Positions 6,171-8,319 of a DNA stretch of 8,319 nt are shown here, piece by piece; position 1 is the stretch's first letter; each line of letters begins with the position of its first letter. This DNA comes from Treponema sp. (GTDB lineage Bacteria; Spirochaetota; Spirochaetia; Treponematales; Breznakiellaceae), in contig WQZW01000049.1 of assembly GCA_009780545.1 (NCBI GenBank), positions 1-8,319 on the forward strand. Reading direction: 5' to 3'. The position numbers and the translations under genes were made by a program. The notes beneath the pieces are model-generated. The model made no database searches. It saw only the letters and a program-made list of their open reading frames with translations, and had not been told where the DNA came from.

Positions 6171-7193
6171 CTAGGCCGAACCGTCCCCGGTCTTAAATGA
6201 AGCTCTGGTAAGTCGGTCGTTTATCGCAAGGCCGAGGCCCCGTTCGGGGGCCATCTGGGCATGGATGAGGCCGGGCCTGAGCCGGTCCAGGGCATGCAGT
6301 ATCTGGAAAAGCCGGGATGCGGCCTGCAGGGAATCGCCGGAAGGGGCAAGGACGGCGACGCAGGGTTTCCCCTCCGGCTTCCGCCCCGCAAGCCAGCCGT
6401 CGCGGGAAATTCCGTCAAAGAACAGGATCGCCTGACCGGGCCGGACCTCCGCCGAGTCGATTTCCCCGTAGGCATAGGTCGTAAGCGGACTCGCCGGCGC
6501 ATAGTGGCTCTTCAGCATGCCGGGCGAAACGGGCGGCCGCTCGCCGGCATCCGGCCGGAGCGAAACCCGCCCGGCGACTTCCCGAATTGCCTCGGCGGTG
6601 ATTCCCCCGGGCCGCAGTACGGTCAGGCTCCGGAGGTCCAGGACGGTGGATTCAAGGCCGATGCTCGAAGGCCCGCCGTCCAGGATAAGGTCCACCCGGT
6701 CGCCCAGGCCCTCCAGCACATGCCGGGCCCTGGTCGGGCTTATCCTGCCGAAGGGATTCGCGCTGGGAGCTGCGACGGCCCCGGACGAAAGGGCGATCAG
6801 CCTTCTGGCCGTTTCGTTGGCGGGAACCCTGACGGCCACGCTGGGCAACCCGCCGGTCGCGAGGTCGGGGACGGCGGCCCGCTTGGGCAGCACCAGGGTC
6901 AGCGGGCCGGGCCAGAACCGTTCGGCCAGAACTGTCGCAAGGCGGCGTTCCTCCGGTTCCAGGGCGGAAAGGTCGGCAACCGTTCCCAGGTCGGCGGCCT
7001 CGGCAAGGTGGACGATCAGCGGGTCGAAGCGGGGACGGCCCTTCGCCTCGAAAACCCTCGCCAGGGCATCAGGATTGTAGGCGTCGGCCCCCAGTCCGTA
7101 GACGGTTTCGGTGGGAAAGGCCACCAGCCCCCCGGCCCGAATCACGGCCGCCGCCCGAATCACCTCCGCCTCGCATGCCGCCACAATGCCCAT
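6171..7193 (-). CDS. tsaC: L-threonylcarbamoyladenylate synthase, Sua5 type
   Basis: The enzyme makes threonylcarbamoyl-AMP from threonine, bicarbonate and ATP, the first step of the t6A37 modification of ANN-decoding tRNAs; the TsaD complex uses the product. The 340 residues comprise a YrdC/TsaC domain (about 1-205) with GGLVAFPTETVYGLGADA (21-38), KGRPRFDPL (51-59), APSANPFGRISPT (142-154) and ESTVLDL (181-187). The linker SPGMLKSHYAP (223-233) and a C-terminal Sua5 domain (about 236-340) follow, so this is the long Sua5 form rather than the short TsaC form. I start at the ATG at 7193, giving MGIVAACEAEVIRAAAVIRAGG, as usual for the family; a TTG at 7238 would add 15 unconvincing residues. 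The upstream rel gene is on the same strand 69 bases away with no terminator between, so co-transcription is likely. Confidence 0.95.
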   Translation of the reverse strand: MGIVAACEAEVIRAAAVIRAGGLVAFPTETVYGLGADAYNPDALARVFEAKGRPRFDPLIVHLAEAADLGTVADLSALEPEERRLATVLAERFWPGPLTLVLPKRAAVPDLATGGLPSVAVRVPANETARRLIALSSGAVAAPSANPFGRISPTRARHVLEGLGDRVDLILDGGPSSIGLESTVLDLRSLTVLRPGGITAEAIREVAGRVSLRPDAGERPPVSPGMLKSHYAPASPLTTYAYGEIDSAEVRPGQAILFFDGISRDGWLAGRKPEGKPCVAVLAPSGDSLQAASRLFQILHALDRLRPGLIHAQMAPERGLGLAINDRLTRASFKTGDGSA

Positions 7194-7262
7194 ACCCCAC
7201 GATAGGCAAATGCGGGAAGCTTGTCCATCCTCCGGCAACCGATCCGAGGTAGTTTGGACCGT

Positions 7263-8319
7263 TTATTCCAACGAATAAATCCCCAGGATTCCCGGAATCC
7301 CCCGAATGCCCTTCATCACCGGCTTGAGGTCGTCGGCATCGGCAAGCTGCATGGTGAAAATCCCGGAAAGCCGGTTCTCGCCGGATTCCTCAAGCCGACC
7401 TTCCAGCAGATGGCCCTGACGCTTGCGGATCGCTCCCTCGATCTCGGAAAACAGGTTGGCCGAAAACTTGGCCCGTATGCCGAAACGCCTCACCTGGGCC
7501 AGGCCGGAATTCTCCCAGTCCGCCTCGATCCTCCGATTGGGGAACTCCGGGTTGGCGGCAAGGCTCGGGCAGTTGCTGCGGTGGATGATGATGCCCCGGC
7601 CCCGGGAAACGTAGCCGACGATGCGGTCGCCGGTAACCGGACTGCAGCAGCCGGCAAAGCGGATCAAAAGGTTCTTCTCGTCCCCGATCCTCACCTTCAT
7701 CACCTCCGAAAGCGGCCGGCTGACCCGTTGCAGGAAGGGTTCCTCGGGCTTCTCCTCCTTGGCCGGAAGCTGTTCCCGACTTTCCGCCGCCGGCTTTTTC
7801 TTTTCGGGAACCGGCCGGAGGGATTCGTCGTTCTTCTCAAGCCAGGCGCGTATCTTGCTCCTTGCCTTGGAGGACTTGGCCATCTCCAGCCAGTTCAGGG
7901 TGGGCCGTGCCTGGGGGGAGGTGAGGATCTCCACGACCTGGGCGTTCTCCAACGGCGAGCTTAAGGGGATGATCGAACCGCCGGCCTTGGCCCCGATGCA
8001 GCGTTCGCCCACCGCCGTGTGCACCTGGAAGGCGAAGTCCAGCGGCGTGGCCCCGGCCGGCAGCCTGATCACCTTGCCCTGCGGGGTGAACACGAAAATC
8101 CACTTGCCGAAGAGGTCCCGCTTGATGTCGGCAAGCCAGGCATCGGAGTCCTGGTCCTGCCGCCAGCCCTTCATCCGGTTCACCACGCCGACCTGTTCCC
8201 CCCGGTCGGTATCCGCGGAAAGGCCTTTCTTGTACAGCCAGTGGCTGGCAACGCCGTATTCGGCAAGGCGGTCCATGTCGCCGGTGCGGATCTGTATCTC
8301 CAGGATCTGCCCCTCGGCA
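7263..8319 (-). CDS. relA: RelA/SpoT homologue ((p)ppGpp synthetase/hydrolase), C-terminal half
   Basis: The start lies beyond the right edge; 351 residues plus a TAA stop are present, about half of a normal long RSH protein. Long RSH proteins make and/or break (p)ppGpp and sense ribosome stalling through their C-terminal half. Seen in order: the end of the synthetase domain (EIQIRTGDMDRLAEYGVASHWLYK); a TGS domain (WIFVFTPQGKVIRLPAGATPLDFAFQVHT and on, about window residues 73-134); a helical segment; a charged low-complexity linker rich in Lys, Glu and Pro (about 162-195); the RIS/zinc-finger-type domain with FAGCCSPVTGDRIVGYVSRGRG and HRSNC (about 215-254); and a C-terminal ACT domain (about 280-351). 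The hydrolase domain is outside the window, so I cannot say whether both activities are present. The family call is firm. The gene probably leads an operon with the Sua5-type gene. Confidence 0.95.
   Translation of the reverse strand, partial: AEGQILEIQIRTGDMDRLAEYGVASHWLYKKGLSADTDRGEQVGVVNRMKGWRQDQDSDAWLADIKRDLFGKWIFVFTPQGKVIRLPAGATPLDFAFQVHTAVGERCIGAKAGGSIIPLSSPLENAQVVEILTSPQARPTLNWLEMAKSSKARSKIRAWLEKNDESLRPVPEKKKPAAESREQLPAKEEKPEEPFLQRVSRPLSEVMKVRIGDEKNLLIRFAGCCSPVTGDRIVGYVSRGRGIIIHRSNCPSLAANPEFPNRRIEADWENSGLAQVRRFGIRAKFSANLFSEIEGAIRKRQGHLLEGRLEESGENRLSGIFTMQLADADDLKPVMKGIRGIPGILGIYSLE

Noticed and set aside
6261..7205. 314-residue plus-strand open frame
   Set aside because: It lies entirely antisense to the clear Sua5-type gene and has low-complexity Gly/Arg/Pro composition.
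7221..7964. 247-residue plus-strand open frame
   Set aside because: It is antisense to the rel gene, whose TGS, RIS and ACT domains are unmistakable.
8261..8290. Asp in place of His in the synthetase motif (MDRLAEYGVASHW) of the rel gene
   Set aside because: Asp at this position occurs in many long RSH proteins, so it is not a sign of lost function.
1..8319. CRISPR array, tRNA/rRNA genes, insertion sequence or toxin-antitoxin pair
   Set aside because: I found no regularly spaced repeats, no tRNA-like cloverleaf, no transposase and no small paired genes.

Overview
The window is GC-rich and densely coded, with mostly short intergenic gaps, and looks like a bacterial chromosome. The mix of a GH57 protein with the DUF1925/DUF1926 architecture, a DUF2804 protein, and a large protein resembling a spirochaete-restricted family suggests a Treponema-like or other termite-gut-type spirochaete of elevated GC. 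That assignment is inference from protein resemblance; no rRNA or other taxonomic marker is present.

Layout. (1) 1-1792, plus strand: the 3' part of a GH57 alpha-glucanotransferase/amylase-like gene whose start lies upstream of the window. Its nucleophile motif is kept but its acid/base motif is altered. (2) 1770-2141, minus strand: a short DtxR/MntR-family metal-dependent repressor, overlapping the GH57 3' end tail to tail. It has a near-consensus sigma-70 promoter so close to its start codon that the transcript should be leaderless or nearly so. (3) 2239-2270: an intrinsic terminator facing the minus strand. (4) 2313-5443, minus strand: two tightly coupled genes, a DUF2804 protein followed 2 bp later by a 690-residue protein of unknown function. 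(5) 5444-5629: an intergenic region with several overlapping inverted repeats, between divergent genes. (6) 5630-6169, plus strand: a Vsr-like PD-(D/E)XK endonuclease with no methyltransferase partner in view. (7) 6171-7193 and 7263-8319, minus strand: a Sua5-type threonylcarbamoyl-AMP synthase, preceded by the C-terminal half of a long RelA/SpoT homologue that runs off the right edge.

How the parts relate. The right end is housekeeping: (p)ppGpp metabolism and the first step of tRNA t6A synthesis, probably co-transcribed. The DUF2804 gene and the large unknown gene form a two-gene unit with its own terminator. The GH57 gene, the repressor and the nuclease are not obviously linked to these or to each other. 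I see no complete new defence or mobile system. The best leads are the altered GH57 active site, the leaderless repressor promoter with nested dyads, the coupled pair of unknown function, the inverted-repeat intergenic region and the orphan Vsr-like nuclease.
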